Notes: generated by a model not told the origin, from the letters alone. DNA of 64,000 nt from Alternaria dauci (GCF_042100115.1 NC_091277.1:1860001-1924000); one strand, 5' to 3'. Positions 15,887 to 27,666 are shown, counted from the first letter of the stretch. Numbers and translations: made by a program.

Positions 15887-16496
15887 ACTGACACATCGAC
15901 GACTCTTTCCGACGCGCGCGAGTCTACCAGCGGAAGCAGAACACCAGCGCCCGAGCAGCATAATCAAGGAGTTGTTACTGTAGAACCGAGGTCACTATCT
16001 GATGGAACCGTCGACAACTTAACCACCGTAGAAACATGAGGCGTAATAGCAGGCTCTTGGCTGTATCAGTATCCGTGGGGAGTATGGCAATCGCTTGAAT
16101 GGATTCAAAAGTCTGGGAACGCAGGGCAGTTTAGGCTCTGCATAGAAGCGTACGGCGCAAGGAAGCTATGCAATTTAGATTTGACTCAGCTGGTATTACT
16201 ACCCTTCCAATAATTCCCCGAACTTGGGTCTGAATAGAACATCATGTCTCGGCTCTATTGTGTGCAAATCTTATCGCAAAAGAAGCCGGCCCCTTGCGTC
16301 AAATAGTAGCTTGGTATGTTTCGGGCCAACACAGCTCCCGCACCTCCGCGTGAACTCCGCAACTCTAAACACTGTCCATAACTCGCCTCCGCCCCGCCCC
16401 TGTGCCCTTTCTTTCAGACTGACTTGTTCGATCTGGTGTTGCTGTTTCGCAGGATGCTATAACTGTTCTTATAATTAATCTTACTTGACCCCCACA
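15887..16496. promoter_or_regulatory. rpb7 3' flank and upstream region of the dipeptidyl peptidase gene
   Basis: A 610-bp gene-free stretch. Just before the downstream ATG is an AT-rich segment (ttataattaatc, about 16470) that could act as a TATA-like element. Nothing else is recognisable. Confidence 0.35.
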
Positions 16497-19284
16497 ATGC
16501 CGCGACAGCGCACCGCCAAGGAGGAGGAGGAGACCGAGTTGCTGAACAAGGAAGAGAGATCCGCGCGCAGTTCAGAAGACGGCTCCGAAGCTTCCGTATC
16601 GTCGATTTCGACCACGTCGCTCGTTCTCGAACACATCAACGATCCAAGCATCAACCGCGCGTTGCATTCGAATCGTGGGGAGAAGTACACAGATGACGAT
16701 GACTACGCAAGTCAGGCGCGTGAGCCGTTCGACGTCGAGGATGGGCGATACCAGGCGCCCCTTTCCGTGGATAAGAAGGCAAGAAGGTGGTTGTGGATTG
16801 TAGGCACGGCCTGTGTAGCAGGATGGGCACTTGCGCTCGTCTTCTTCTTGATGAGCGGTAGCTACAAGCATACTTCGTCCCGGCCACACGACCCTCTTGC
16901 TACCTCCACCAAGGGCTCTGGGAAGAGAATCACAATGGATGACGTCTTTGGAGGCCGCTTCTATCCTCAGCAACAGAGCGTCGCGTGGATATCGGGACCA
17001 AAGGGCGAGGATGGCCTGCTGCTTGAGAAGAGCTCCGGGAACGGGGAATACCTGGTGGTCGAGGATATCAGGACCAAGGGCGAAGCAAAGTCTTCTGCAA
17101 ACAAGATCACACTCATGAAGAAGAACACGTTTGAGGTGGATGGCGCTTACGTCTATCCCAGCGAAGTTTGGCCAAGTAAGGATTTCAAGAAGGTGCTTGT
17201 CATGTCGGATTACCAGAAGAACTGGCGACACTCTGGTATTGCGAAATACTGGATCTTCGACGTCGAGACACAGACTGGCGAGCCTCTTGATCCAAATCAC
17301 CCAGGGAGCATGATACAGCTAGCTTCGCTATCGCCACAGTCGGATGCGGTTGTCTTCACCAGGGACAACAACATGTTCCTCCGCAAGTTGAACTCCAAGG
17401 AAGTTATTCAGATCACAAAAGACGGCGGCTCTGAGCTCTTCTACGGTGTGCCTGACTGGGTTTACGAGGAGGAGGTCTTTCAAGGAAACAGCGCGACTTG
17501 GTGGTCCGAGGATGGCCAGTATATTGCTTTCTTGCGCACCGACGAGTCGACCGTGCCAACCTACCCTGTTCAATATTTCATCTCGCGGCCAAGCGGAGAG
17601 AAACCCAAAGCTGGCGAGGAGAACTATCCCGAGGTTCGTGACATCAAGTACCCCAAGGCTGGCGCCCCCAATCCCATCGTTTCGTTACAATTCTACGACG
17701 TCGAAAAGGGCGAAGTGTTCAGTGTTAATATAGAAGACGACTTTACCGACAAAAACCGCCTGATCACTGAGATCGTCTGGGCTGGGAAGACGAAGCAAGT
17801 TCTTGTTCGTGAGACCAATCGCGAGAGTGATATCCTGAAGCTTGTTTTGATGGACGTGGAGAAGCGCACTGGCAAGACAGTACGGACTGAGAATGTCGCA
17901 GAGTTGGACGGAGGCTGGTTCGAAGTCTCACAAAAGACGACATTTGTGCCCGCTGATCCCGACAACGGACGTAAGGATGATGGTTATATCGACACAATCA
18001 TTCACGAGGGTTATGACCACATTGGGTACTTCTCGCCTCTGGACAGCGATAAGCCTGTGTTGCTCACACAGGGCGAGTGGGAGGTGGTGGATGCACCTTC
18101 CCGGGTAGACCTAACGAACAACCTTGTGTACTACCTCTCGACTGAGAAGAGTTCCATGGAACGCCACGCTTACTCTGTATATCTGAATGGTACTGGAAAG
18201 AGCGAAGTCTTGAAGGATGGGGGCTCAGGATATTATGGAGCGTCCTTCTCAGCGGGCGGCTCTTATGCTCTGATCTCCTACAAAGGTCCTGGTATCCCGT
18301 GGCAAAAGATTATCAGTACGCCATCGAACAAGGACAAGTACGAGAAGACCATTGAGGAAAACAAGTCCCTTGATCACTTCGTACGCTCACTCGAGATGCC
18401 CATTCTCAACTATCAGACGATCAACGTGGACGGATTTGAACTGAATGTCCTCGAGCGTCGTCCGCCGCACTTCAACCCCAAGAAGAAATATCCCGTCCTC
18501 TTCTACCAGTACAGCGGCCCGGGTTCACAAGAAGTCGACAAGAAGTTCAAGGTCGATTTCCAATCTTACATCGCCGCTAGTCTCGGGTATATTGTCGTGA
18601 CAGTGGATGGACGAGGTACAGGGTTTCTTGGTCGCAAGCTCCGATGCATCACGAGAGGCAACATTGGGTACTACGAGGCGCACGATCAGATTGCTGCAGC
18701 CAAGATTTGGGCTGGCAAGAAGTACGTCGATGCCGACCGACTTGCGATCTGGGGTTGGAGTTACGGAGGATTCAACACCCTGAAGACGCTCGAGCAGGAC
18801 GGTGGAGAGACATTCAAGTACGGAATGGCTGTTGCTCCTGTGACAGATTGGCGATACTACGATTCCATCTACACGGAGCGTTACATGCACACACCACAAA
18901 ACAACGCTGAAGGATACGACAACTCCACCATCAGCGATGTCACATCCCTGGCGAAGAATGTCCGCTTTTTGGTCATGCACGGCGTCGCTGATGACAACGT
19001 GCACATGCAGAACACACTTACTCTGCTCGACAGACTGGATCTTGCAGGTATCGAAAACTACGATGTCCACGTGTTTCCAGATTCAGATCATAGCATCTAC
19101 TTCCACAACGCGAACCGGATCGTCTATGACAGTAAGTGCATGGCTTTGTCGAGAGTGCGAAGAAGTTACTAACGAAGCTCTAGAACTTAAGTGGTGGCTT
19201 GTGAATGCTTTCAACGGCGAGTGGTCGCGGATTACCAATGCAGTACCTAAAGCACAAGTCGAGGCGCGGTCAATAGTACGATAG
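16497..19284 (+). CDS. Membrane dipeptidyl aminopeptidase, S9B family (DapB/Ste13-like)
   Basis: Removes X-Pro or X-Ala dipeptides from peptide N-termini in the vacuole or late Golgi. Exons are 16497-19131 and 19184-19284 (911 codons). It is a type II membrane protein: an acidic Ser-rich cytosolic tail, a membrane anchor ([20 protein letters not shown]), a beta-propeller with the DPP-IV signature around [11 protein letters not shown] and a C-terminal alpha/beta hydrolase domain. The nucleophile is the Ser of GWSYGGF; the Asp lies in [10 protein letters not shown] and the His in [17 protein letters not shown] carries Phe where Tyr is usual, a mild substitution. The intron restores the [12 protein letters not shown] segment. 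The start at 16497 is the first ATG in frame. Vacuolar DapB versus Golgi Ste13 cannot be separated from sequence alone. Confidence 0.93.
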
Positions 19285-19818
19285 GATGCGCATAATTTAG
19301 CTCTCGCATGCACATTTTGGTATGTGTGGAATGCTTAGGCGTTGCACGGCGCAGGACATCGTTATCACCTGGGAATGAAACTGGGAATGAAAGTTATTGT
19401 TATCTGATCAGCAATGCAACCATTCATCCGTTCTGCAGCGTGAAGGTCAAAGCTCGTGACAAACAGTCGGATATGCACGATCTCATGCTCGTTAGTTCCT
19501 TACTTGTGAGCACCAGAGCAAAGCTAAGGAACATGCTTCGTACACTCCGCACTTGTACATCACCTTTGCCTACTTGATCATCGTAACATGGTCATTACAA
19601 GCCTCGATTGCTTCGCGTTGCGTAAGCAGAGGTGTTTGTCAGCTCAAAAGTGGCTGGATTCCGAGGAGCTGTCATCGGCTGCTCATTCCCCTCCTGACCC
19701 CACTTTTGGAAGTTCATACATCATACATCGTGAACATGACAGCTTCTCCGCCTGTCTTCTTGCGTATGTCGCGTCAACTGATTTCAGACTTGATACCCAA
19801 TTGTATTTGACCAACAAG
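19285..19818. other. Intergenic region
   Basis: A 534-bp stretch between two plus-strand genes. Short open frames have no recognisable content. It should include the terminator of the peptidase gene and the promoter of the next gene. Confidence 0.35.
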
Positions 19819-20899
19819 ATGAGTTTCGAGCCCAGCAATTTAGCGATTTGCGAAACATGCGGTACGCAATTCGATGTTCCACTTGAGCAGCACCCAGAGA
19901 CATGTCGGATATGCGATGTACGTCCGTTACCAGACCCAACCTATCGTTGAATAACCTGGAGAGTAAGTAATTTAATTCATCCTCAGGATCCCCGCCAGTA
20001 TGTCCCCGCCAGCGGCCAATCCTGGACCTTACTCTCAGCTACCCAAGCCCTCCAGAAGAACACCTTTGAAACCGACAAGCAAGACTCACGAATCCACTAC
20101 ATAACCACTGCACCTCTGTCCCCTTCTGAGCTACCCCCTGGCCTTGCCGACTCCAGTACCACCCGCAAGCAATTGGGCATCGGACAACGCGCCATCTTGC
20201 TCCAGACATCCGGTGGAAACATTCTTTGGGATTGCGTCGCATTTCTGAACCCTGATACGATTGATTTCATCAAGGAAAAAGGCGGGCTGAAGGCGATTGT
20301 GATTAGCCATCCACATTTCTTTACGACGCACTTGGAGTGGGCGAGTGTATTTGGGTGTCCGGTGTACTTGTGTGGGGATGATGAGATGTGGTTGAACCGC
20401 AAGGATACAGATAACGTGAGAAAGTTGGTTAGAGGGGTCACTGAGATCGAAGAGATTGGCGGCGAGGCAAAGATGATTCAGTGTGGAGGCCATTTTGATG
20501 GTAGTTCGGTGCTGTGGTGGGACAAGAAGTTGTTCATTGCTGATACGTTCATGAGTGTGCCTGTTAGTCCCCCCTATATTCTCGCTGCGTCATCTGCCTT
20601 TGTCGAGATTTCGATAGCTAACGAAGAAATAGTCTGGCTTCGACAACGCATATCGCATACCAGATACAACGTCCTATTCGTTCATGTGGGCGTATCCTAA
20701 CATGATTCCACTGACGCCCAAGGCCATTCATGGGATTTGGAAGGCGATCAAGCCGTTTGAGTTTGATAGTACGTATGGAGGGTTCCCGGGACAAAACCTA
20801 AAGAGGCCAGATTTGAAAAAGCAGGTGTTGGAGAGTATGAAGATATTCTTGAAGAGGAGTGGGCATGAGAATGCGGGAGTCTATGAGGAGAGTGTTTGA
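19819..20899 (+). CDS. Metallo-beta-lactamase-fold protein
   Basis: A predicted metal-dependent hydrolase of unknown substrate. Exons are 19819-19917, 19987-20562 and 20633-20899 (313 codons). The N-terminus has a small zinc-binding-like knuckle (CETCGTQF then CRIC). The fold core runs through QTSGGNILWDCVAFL, the metal-site motif SHPHFFTTHLEW (a variant of the classical HxHxDH), QCGGHFDGSSVLWW and LFIADTF. The classical Asp of HxHxDH is replaced (HPHFFTTH), so metal binding may differ from true beta-lactamases. Introns are GT-AG at phase 0. The gene converges with the fasciclin gene. The fold assignment is good; no specific pathway is indicated. Confidence 0.85.
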
Positions 20900-21174
20900 G
20901 AACTGTTACTAGGCAAAGTAGTACTGGTGCTTATGAGACTTGCTCCATTTCGTGGCCGTTATTTGAGGCGTGACGAGGAGATGCAATGTGACAGAGTCGA
21001 GGAAACACAGAACTTGTATTCTAAGGAACCGACCACCACCATTCCTGCCACCAATTTATCGTAAGCCCGTCTAATGCATAACATAGAAAACCACTTTACG
21101 ATCGTGATACTGTCGAGGAAGAGAGCGTCTGTGAGGTCAAGATTAAAATCTAGACTCTCCCAAGTAGATTGCAA

Positions 21175-22228
21175 TTATGCGAGAGAGCCCTCCAGAACCC
21201 AAATCTCGCCATTGGAGACTTTTTCGGCTATGCTCGTGACCACGACATCAGCGGGTTGGATCTGAAGTTTCAAGTTAACTAAGGACTTGGTGATGTTGGC
21301 GTGAGAAAAAATGAATGGTGGTGGGCAAAAATACAAGGCCGTGTGTACGCCACAACCCCTGAACGCGTTCCCGGGCCAACAACATCGCCAAAAAAAGAAC
21401 CTGGGGTATCTGACTGAAGCCAGACGAATGCTGATGAGAGTGGGACTCGAACCCACGCCACTTTCGTGACCAGGAATATGTGTTAAGATAACCTTAACCT
21501 GGCGCCATAACCAACTCGGCCATCTCACCGTAACACATTAGATGTGCTTGGTTGATTGATGGGATACACCAAATTTGCAATGATCCTATTCATGTTTGTG
21601 CGAGCGAGAAGCGAAAAGGCTCGGCGTACTGAAAGGTGGGGCCTGGGCATGTCCAACGAGACGTCGAGACTACGAACATAGCGGCGTGGCTTACCTTCTT
21701 TTGGCCGTCCTTGGACTCCCACCAAATCTCGTCACCGGAAAGCGTCTTGACCTTCTTTCCCTCCTCCCATGGACTTTCTGGGATAATGTGGCGCTGCACG
21801 AAGCGCTCGAGATTGCCCCGCGCGCGATCCTGCCCGCCAGTGCCTTCGTATGCGTCCGCGCCAAACGTGCTATAGTCTTCGGGGTCTTCCCATGGCTTCC
21901 TCTTTAAATCGCGCATGATGCTGTTGTTCGGTGCCAGCACCGTGGCGTTCTGCGAGGCGTTATCTAGTCGTCCGGCGACTGTGTCGATGTCCCTCGTCAG
22001 GCCACTGAAGATTGCAATGTTCTGTGTCTTTCCGATAACATCGGATATGATGACACCAGTCGACACTTGTTCCTCGGGGTTGCCCATGATGTAGTCTCGA
22101 AGGGGCGACTGTTCGCTGATGATGTTGAATGACTGGATGATACTCTCAAAGGGGCGGGCTTGTGCAGACGTGGCAAAGAGTAGGGAGATGGTTGCAAAAG
22201 GGTATGCGACGACAGATGCAGGCTTCAT
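21175..22228 (-). CDS. Secreted fasciclin (FAS1) domain protein with a tRNA gene in its intron
   Basis: FAS1 proteins are secreted or cell-wall adhesion proteins. Exons are 22228-21695 and 21261-21175 (206 codons). A signal peptide (MKPASVVAYPFATISLL... cut near ATSAQA/RPF) is followed by one FAS1 domain with the H1-like motif ATVLAPNNSIMRDL and ERFVQRHIIPES. The 433-nt intron (21694-21262, GTAAGC...TTCAG, phase 0) must be removed to regain the terminal FAS1 strand DVVVTSIAEKVSNGEIWVLE. Without splicing, exon 1 would read into an unrelated 34-residue tail. The intron is far longer than others nearby and contains a complete tRNA-Leu gene on the same strand. The domain call is firm; the second exon is strongly supported by its conserved VSNGEIWVL motif. 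Confidence 0.85.
21432..21529 (-). tRNA. tRNA-Leu(AAG) with a 16-nt intron
   Basis: The sequence folds into a class II tRNA. The acceptor arm is ggtgaga with tctcatc (one G-U pair), followed by discriminator a; the T loop is ggttcgagtcc. The anticodon stem is ccagg/cctgg with loop start ttaagg, placing AAG at positions 34-36 after the invariant T33. A 16-nt intron follows position 37 and contains cttaac, which can pair with the anticodon region as usual for tRNA introns. The long variable arm (tcacgaaagtg) fits leucine. The gene lies within the fasciclin gene's intron. Confidence 0.93.
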
Positions 22229-22471
22229 GATTGCTTGAGGGTGTGCATTAGGGTGTCGTTACAGGTTCTGGGTAGACGCGGCGTTAGAAGGTGGGAAGCA
22301 CAGACGTCATGCCGCGGTGAAGCCAAGACCTCGTGACCGCGCGCATGATCTCCGGGCGCCTTTTGAGCCTGGGAACCCTTTCTTCTTGTCTTCACTATGT
22401 CTTCACCAACGTGATATACCGCGCCTCGGAGCGCGCGCCTACCCTATCGCTCTACAAATTAAACACTAGCC

Positions 22472-23161
22472 ATGGAGCTCCAAATTCCCACCGTCACTAT
22501 TGTGAGTGCAAAAGCCTGGAGTCTGCAATGCAAGTAGCAATTCGCTAACGCAGCACAGGACGATTTACGCGCCTTTCATGCGCAACACTTCCCACACGCG
22601 CCCGCGCCGGAACATTTCTTGCACGGCTTCGAGCCGGAATCAGAAGTGGCCGAAGAGTACTTCGAGGAAGCAGACGATGGTCTGGGCTACTACCCTGACG
22701 GCACGAAACGCACCCTGACAGACGAGCAAATTGCCATGTTCCGACATTCGGAAATTCATGCTATGCTCCGCAAACGGCGACTGCAGAAAGAGAATGGCGA
22801 AGTCCTCGAAAGCAAGGCTGTCCCTGCGAGCCCAGCCCCGCCCAGTCCTCCAACACAGGAAGACTCCTCACACAAGCCCGCAGATGCCGACAAGACGCAG
22901 CCCGATGCACCTGCCGGGCCGAAGAAACAGCAGTGGGCGACCACTAGTGCAACAACCAAAGCTAAGAATAAGAGAAAACGGGACAGATACGCGAAGAGGA
23001 GAAAAGAAATAAGGCTAGAGAGAGGCTTGCCGCGAAGAAGGAGTGGCCGTGACGGGGCCGACAGCGGTGACAGTGATGATGGAAGCGATGAATGGGATGC
23101 GTGGCACCAGGCCAATGGGCCCGATGTGCAGAAAGACGACACCCTCGATCTCGACTACTGA
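22472..23161 (+). CDS. DUF3807-like fungal protein of unknown function
   Basis: A Pezizomycotina-specific family without known role. Exons are 22472-22501 and 22559-23161 (210 codons); the first exon codes only MELQIPTVTI and the GT-AG intron is 57 nt. The conserved part is DLRAFHAQHFPHAPAPEHFL, then GLGYYPDGTKRTLTDEQIAM and FRHSEIHAMLRKRRL. The rest is disordered, with a Pro/Ala linker, a strongly basic nuclear-signal-like stretch (KNKRKRDRYAKRRKEIRLER) and an acidic end (DSGDSDDGSDEWDAW, final TLDLDY). It is divergent from the fasciclin gene, with 243 bp between starts. Nuclear localisation is inferred only from the basic stretch. Confidence 0.8.
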
Positions 23162-23906
23162 AGAGGGCAACTACTGCAACTGATGAGCAACCCACAAAGG
23201 CAACATCCCTACCTGCCGTGACTGTTAGCTTGCAACAGATACCACACCCTCAGCCGAACTCAAGCTGTAAGTAGTCTCCTTTCTTCGGTTTCACGTGCAA
23301 TGATGCAATCTGAGTTATCATCCTTAGGCAGAGGTGGTGCTGGGCTTGAGACGAGAGTGAAGGCTGCTTGCGGCCTGACCCCTTGACTCGTCCAGCACCA
23401 TCCATGATGAGTTTACAATCTTCTCTCTGAGCACATTCCTTCTTGTTGTAGTCATTATAGCCCGATCGCGTACCTGTACTGACAGTCACTAGAGGTAGCC
23501 TCATGAAGTCGAGACAATGACTTCTAGCGGAAGGCAGTATGAGGCGCATATTGATATGAGGCAACCATTGCTACATAATGGCAATAGTGAGCTCTGAACA
23601 CGTCGTTGAAGTAAGGACGCCGTTCTCTTCTGTGAGCCTCGCGTCCGGCAAGGGGCGATACTGCGTCGATTACATAGCAACCCGTATGAGCAATTCACAT
23701 GACCGTAGTTATCTCCTCTCACCTCCCCGTCTCTTACCCACGTGCTTGCCTCCCCGCTCATTAAGCACATGGCTTCGCGCTATTGAAGCGTGATTTCTAT
23801 AACTGGACTCAACTGCTGCTTCATTTCCTCAACATATCATTTGTGACCGAACCTTCGGATAGCCCACATTCTTCAGACAACACCACGCTCGACGTCGTCA
23901 CCCGCC
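23162..23906. other. Intergenic region
   Basis: A 745-bp stretch between two plus-strand genes. Nothing coding is recognisable. The 150 bp before 23907 are pyrimidine-rich and probably include the transcription start of the next gene. Confidence 0.35.
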
Positions 23907-24730
23907 ATGTCGCCCCGCAAGACAGCCGCTGGCGACAAGATCCCGAAAGCAAAGAAGGCATTCACTGTCAAGACGAGGGACAATAAGGTTGTCAAGCGGC
24001 CCGCACGCGGATACCACAAGTTCCGGAATGGTCTGCTGAATGTCGCGCCTAAAGGTGATGAGAAGGAACTGTGAGAATACTCAACATCCTTACACGAGCA
24101 ACAGCTGACGTGCCGTCAGCACCAAGCAGAATCGTGCCTCTCCACTTCTACAACTGCCGCCTGAGATTCGCAATGCCATCTGGAAACTTGTAGGAAAATG
24201 CCCATTCACGAATTGTATGTGAGATATGTACTGACTTCGTACATTGACATCAGGTGTTAGGAGGAAAGGTATATATGACGGAGCTCGCCGAGTTCTACCC
24301 TCCATGGACCAAATCGAAGAATGCCATGGCACTTCTGCGCACCTGTCGCCAGGTATACGCAGAAGCCGCGTCCATGCCGCTTACGCTTACGACATTCACG
24401 ACTGTTTGCCTGCCGGAAGTAATAGGTGGTTTGATGACGCTGAAGCCGCACCAACGCAGAATGATCACGTCCTTTCATATGCAACTCCGTAGCCCTGCCT
24501 TCATACAGCCACTGTTTCGCTTCCTTCTGAAATATGGACGGAGACTTGCAAAGTTACTCCCTTGCCTCCAAGGCATCCATGTTCAAATCTTTGAGGTCTC
24601 AGATACATCAACTCAAGAAGCCAATGAGGAGCGGGTACGTAGGTATCTCGAGCTAGACTTCCAGGACAGTTTGATCACTATAAAGGTTGAACAGACCGAC
24701 AAGAAGTGGATCGACGTTGGTGGCTCATAA
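23907..24730 (+). CDS. Fungal 2EXR/F-box-like family protein
   Basis: A member of a large, functionally uncharacterised ascomycete family recognisable by the motif LLQLPPEIRNAIWKLVLGG. Exons are 23907-24070, 24120-24189 and 24254-24730 (236 codons). The N-terminus is basic (KIPKAKKAFTVKTRDNKVVK), followed by YHKFRNGLLNV, then the 2EXR-like motif and the helical ALLRTCRQVYAEAASMP segment typical of the family. The second donor is taken at 24190 because only that junction restores WKLVLGGKVYM; its 64-nt intron resembles an introner-like element. A related, broken copy lies 600 bp downstream. A link to protein-protein interaction or ubiquitination is speculative. Confidence 0.75.
24190..24253 (+). 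repeat. Introner-like intron in the 2EXR-like gene (64 nt)
   Basis: The segment gtgagatatgtactgactt followed by cgtac is nearly the same as in the two M28 peptidase introns and in the atp1 intron at 9705-9767, at a similar distance from the acceptor. Confidence 0.55.
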
Positions 24731-25337
24731 GATGATGAGTAAGATGACCAGAATGCGCAATTCTCTTTTGGGCTTAAACTGACAACGCTACGGTTGTGCA
24801 GGTTTCTTCCCCACAGCAGGCGGCACTTTGAAATCACTTTCTTTTTGAACAGGTGACCCGGATGGTCACAAGGAACTCGAGCACCGATCTGTGTGGGTAG
24901 GAAAAAAAAGCATATGACAGGCCATGCTATGGCGCAACTTCAAAAGCGTTTGATTTTGATGCTATAACTTAGATGTGAAATTCATACTCTGCTCCAACAT
25001 TCCCATTCTGAAAGGACATCTCACTGACTTATGATCAAACTCTCTTGTGAGTTGTGCCTGCCGTTGAACATGTACCGGTAATATATAAGTGTTCCTCTGT
25101 GTCATAACTTCGGCAGGAAAGTGAGGTTTTTTACCTTTGGGGTGGGCTATGGTGTTTGGTGGTACAACTCGGTGGCCGCTTACCTCCATTCCTCTTACCT
25201 TGTCTGAACCGCCTTCCGGAATACAGCCGCACCTCTACCTGGTGATTGAGCATGAGAATCTCTGCATATATTAGACCACTTCGCTCTATCTTGTCAGTAA
25301 CTTAATCACACCTTCCATAGTTATCAACGATCACATC
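24731..25337. other. Intergenic region
   Basis: A 607-bp stretch with no recognisable gene, RNA or repeat; it separates the intact 2EXR-like gene from its decayed relative. Confidence 0.35.
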
Positions 25338-26050
25338 ATGACACCTCACAAGCTTGACCTCCAGAACCAGAAGACCTCTACCAAGGGCATAAAGGCATTC
25401 CCCAGCACAGGAGTAGTGAAACGCCGGTATGAGAAGGTTCGCTTTCACGAAAACGGGCTACTCAACGTTGAACAAAAGACTGGAAAGTACTTCAGGATGT
25501 GGGTAATATGGTCGGGGTAGCGTTGGCACTTCTTACTGACTTGAATGCAGCGCGAGAGAGAATCGGCGAAACTCACTGTTGCTACGATGAGTATTTTGGT
25601 ATACCTGGAGCTTCGCACACTTCTCATGGCAATCACAATAAACGGTTCTCTTCTGTGCTCACCTCGCTCAAGTCCATAGAGCTTGCTTTTCGTGCCGAAG
25701 CAGTATTCATGGACGATGCAGATGTGGAGGAGCAAAAGAAGTATGAAGAGACCATCAGAAGCCTGTACAAGTTGGCGAATAGCGGTATCAGTATCTGTTT
25801 GACCCGGATGATGGAATAGAACAGGTATGTTTTGGGGTGAATCATTACCGCTCTTCGATTTGTGTTAAACTGACCCCCAACCGAACTGGACAGCATATTT
25901 TTCTTCAAGTCCGGTGTTCCAAACTGCCGAGCTCAGGTCTATTGAGAGTGGTTGACGAGAGCAAGCGGGTGCTTCGGGAAGAGAAGCAGGATTGGCGTTA
26001 CGGATTGTATGTTAAAGGACCAGGTATCAACGGAACAGACTCCTTCATAC
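25338..26050 (+). pseudogene. Decayed relative of the upstream 2EXR/F-box-like gene
   Basis: The first 161 bp code for STKGIKAFPSTGVVKRRYE and HENGLLNVEQKTGKYF, parallel to the start of the upstream gene (VVKRPARGYHKFRNGLLNV). A GT-AG intron at 25499-25550 would continue as ARENRRNSLLLR, the counterpart of TKQNRASPLLQLPPEIRN, but a TGA at 25588 stops it where the core motif should begin. Coding-like pieces continue in other frames (a frame ending in KLANSGISICLTRMME at 25819 and one around VVDESKRVLREEKQDWRYGL near 25950-26000). Most likely a tandem duplicate broken by stops and frameshifts; a short expressed protein of about 66 residues cannot be excluded. Confidence 0.45.
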
Positions 26051-26088
26051 CACTCAATCAAGTATACTCCTTCAAATATCTACTTCTC

Positions 26089-27666
26089 TTAGCAATCTCG
26101 CGTACATCCAAACGGAAATGGTAAGACTGCCGGACTCTTGTAACCTCCTTTCCCCACACTTCTCACTCCAAAAATGACATTATCCTTGTGGATCGTCGCA
26201 GAAGTAAGATTGAACCAGTTCACGTTGCCTACCTCGATCACATTTGTCCAATGCGGTTCGATAGTGTCGCGATACAAGATCTCATATCCTTCTACCGGCA
26301 AGCCCTTCGGCGCGTTCCATTTGAATTGACTAAAGTTGTCGGATGTCGTGGTATTGATACCAACGTTGGTGGGCGCTCCAGGTGCGTTAGCCAAACTCCA
26401 CATCGTGGCTGCTACGACCTTGGCAGCGCGAGTGTTGTACTCGAAGTCCAGCCATTCAACTAGATCACCATATTGCTTGCCATTGCGTACGGTGACATTT
26501 TGACTAGATACGAGTGTACGAATCAGTACATGTCTCACATGTAGTTCAAGTAGGGAAACTTACTGCTGTTGTGTGTAGTCTTCGTTGGGTTGAACAAAGC
26601 GAACACCTGTGTATCCTGCTTCTAGGAAAGGGCGATGATCGCCACCTCTGCTGTAGCGATCTAGGCGGTATATGAGGCGCACTGTCATCTCAGTGAAGGC
26701 ATTAGATGCTACTTCATATATGAAGCGACCTAGGTTGCGAGCAGGGCTGTCGTTGTCACCGCCGATGCTGAGACGGGATGTAGTTGTTGTGGAGTTCTCT
26801 GTCAAGGGTGTGCCCTGGCAGAAGAGGCGGATGTTATAAGGATCAACAGTACCGTCTGCGGCTTTAGAGTTACCAACCATATCGAGGTTTATCATACCAG
26901 CTACATTCACAGATGCATTCTTGTAAGTTTGCGCCAGATTTTCTGCGCCGAGCAGACCTTGCTCCTCGCCTGCGAAGGCTGTGAAAACGATGGTGGTCTT
27001 GGGCTTGTAATGCGCAAAGATACGAGCAAGCTCCAGAGAGACTGCAACTCCCGAAGCATCGTCAACAGCACCTGGAGCATCGCCCTGGTAGTCGATAGGA
27101 TCGCTGTTGCGCGAGTCATAATGCCCGCCTGTCACGTAGACACGGTCCGGGTCCTCACTGCCTTTCAATGTTGCTACCACTGTTGTGATATTGACCGGGA
27201 AGATGATGCGTTCGTTATCCCCAGGGTATTTGATGAAGCTGCAGAGGTGAAGATACAAAGTCAGTACATGTCTCACGTGCATTTCGTACAGGTACAACTA
27301 CCTGTTCCAGTCCACGGTCATTCTTCCTTCGCTCGCATCGGCGGCTTCTTGGAACTGAGCGGTAAGCCATGTTCTTGCAGCGCCGATACCTCGGGCCGGA
27401 TCGGTTTGACTTGACAGAGTATGGCGCGTGCCGAATGAGGCAAGTTTCCGGATCGTGCCCTCGATGTTGTCGCGTGATATCTGCGAAATAATGTCTTGGA
27501 GGTCTTCATCTGGCATTTGTTGCTCCAGTGGTTTGCCGACGACCGGCAGGGGCCATTGTTCCGTACTAGGGAATGATTGATGAGGATGATGTGCGTGGAT
27601 CGGTGACGAGAAAGCAGTTTTTAGCAGTGTCGCTGTACAGACCGCGAAGAGGGATATGGATCGCAT
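26089..27666 (-). CDS. Secreted M28 family aminopeptidase with a C-terminal fibronectin-III-like domain
   Basis: A zinc exopeptidase that would free N-terminal residues from extracellular peptides. Exons are 27666-27302, 27238-26564 and 26503-26089 (484 codons). A signal peptide ([20 protein letters not shown]) and a propeptide-like region precede the catalytic domain. Di-zinc ligands and catalytic residues lie in [39 protein letters not shown] and [13 protein letters not shown]. The C-terminal 90 residues ([20 protein letters not shown] onward) resemble a fibronectin III or carbohydrate-interacting module. Both introns (27301-27239 and 26563-26504) belong to the introner-like set. Several NxT/S sites fit secretion. 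The domain call is firm; substrate preference is not readable. Confidence 0.92.
26504..26563 (-). repeat. Introner-like intron 2 of the M28 peptidase gene (60 nt)
   Basis: It shares the 16-base run gtgagacatgtactga with intron 1 of the same gene. The sequence acatgt-gag-acatgt can form a short stem, a feature reported for introner-like elements. Confidence 0.6.
27239..27301 (-). repeat. Introner-like intron 1 of the M28 peptidase gene (63 nt)
   Basis: Closest relative in the window is the 63-nt intron of atp1 (9705-9767). The two are the same length, with matching blocks ctgtacgaaa, cgtgagaca, ctgactt and gtatcttca in register. Confidence 0.65.

Noticed and set aside
16572..17300. 242-codon minus-strand open frame
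   Set aside because: It lies antisense within the dipeptidyl peptidase coding region, has no recognisable motif, and is a shadow of codon bias.
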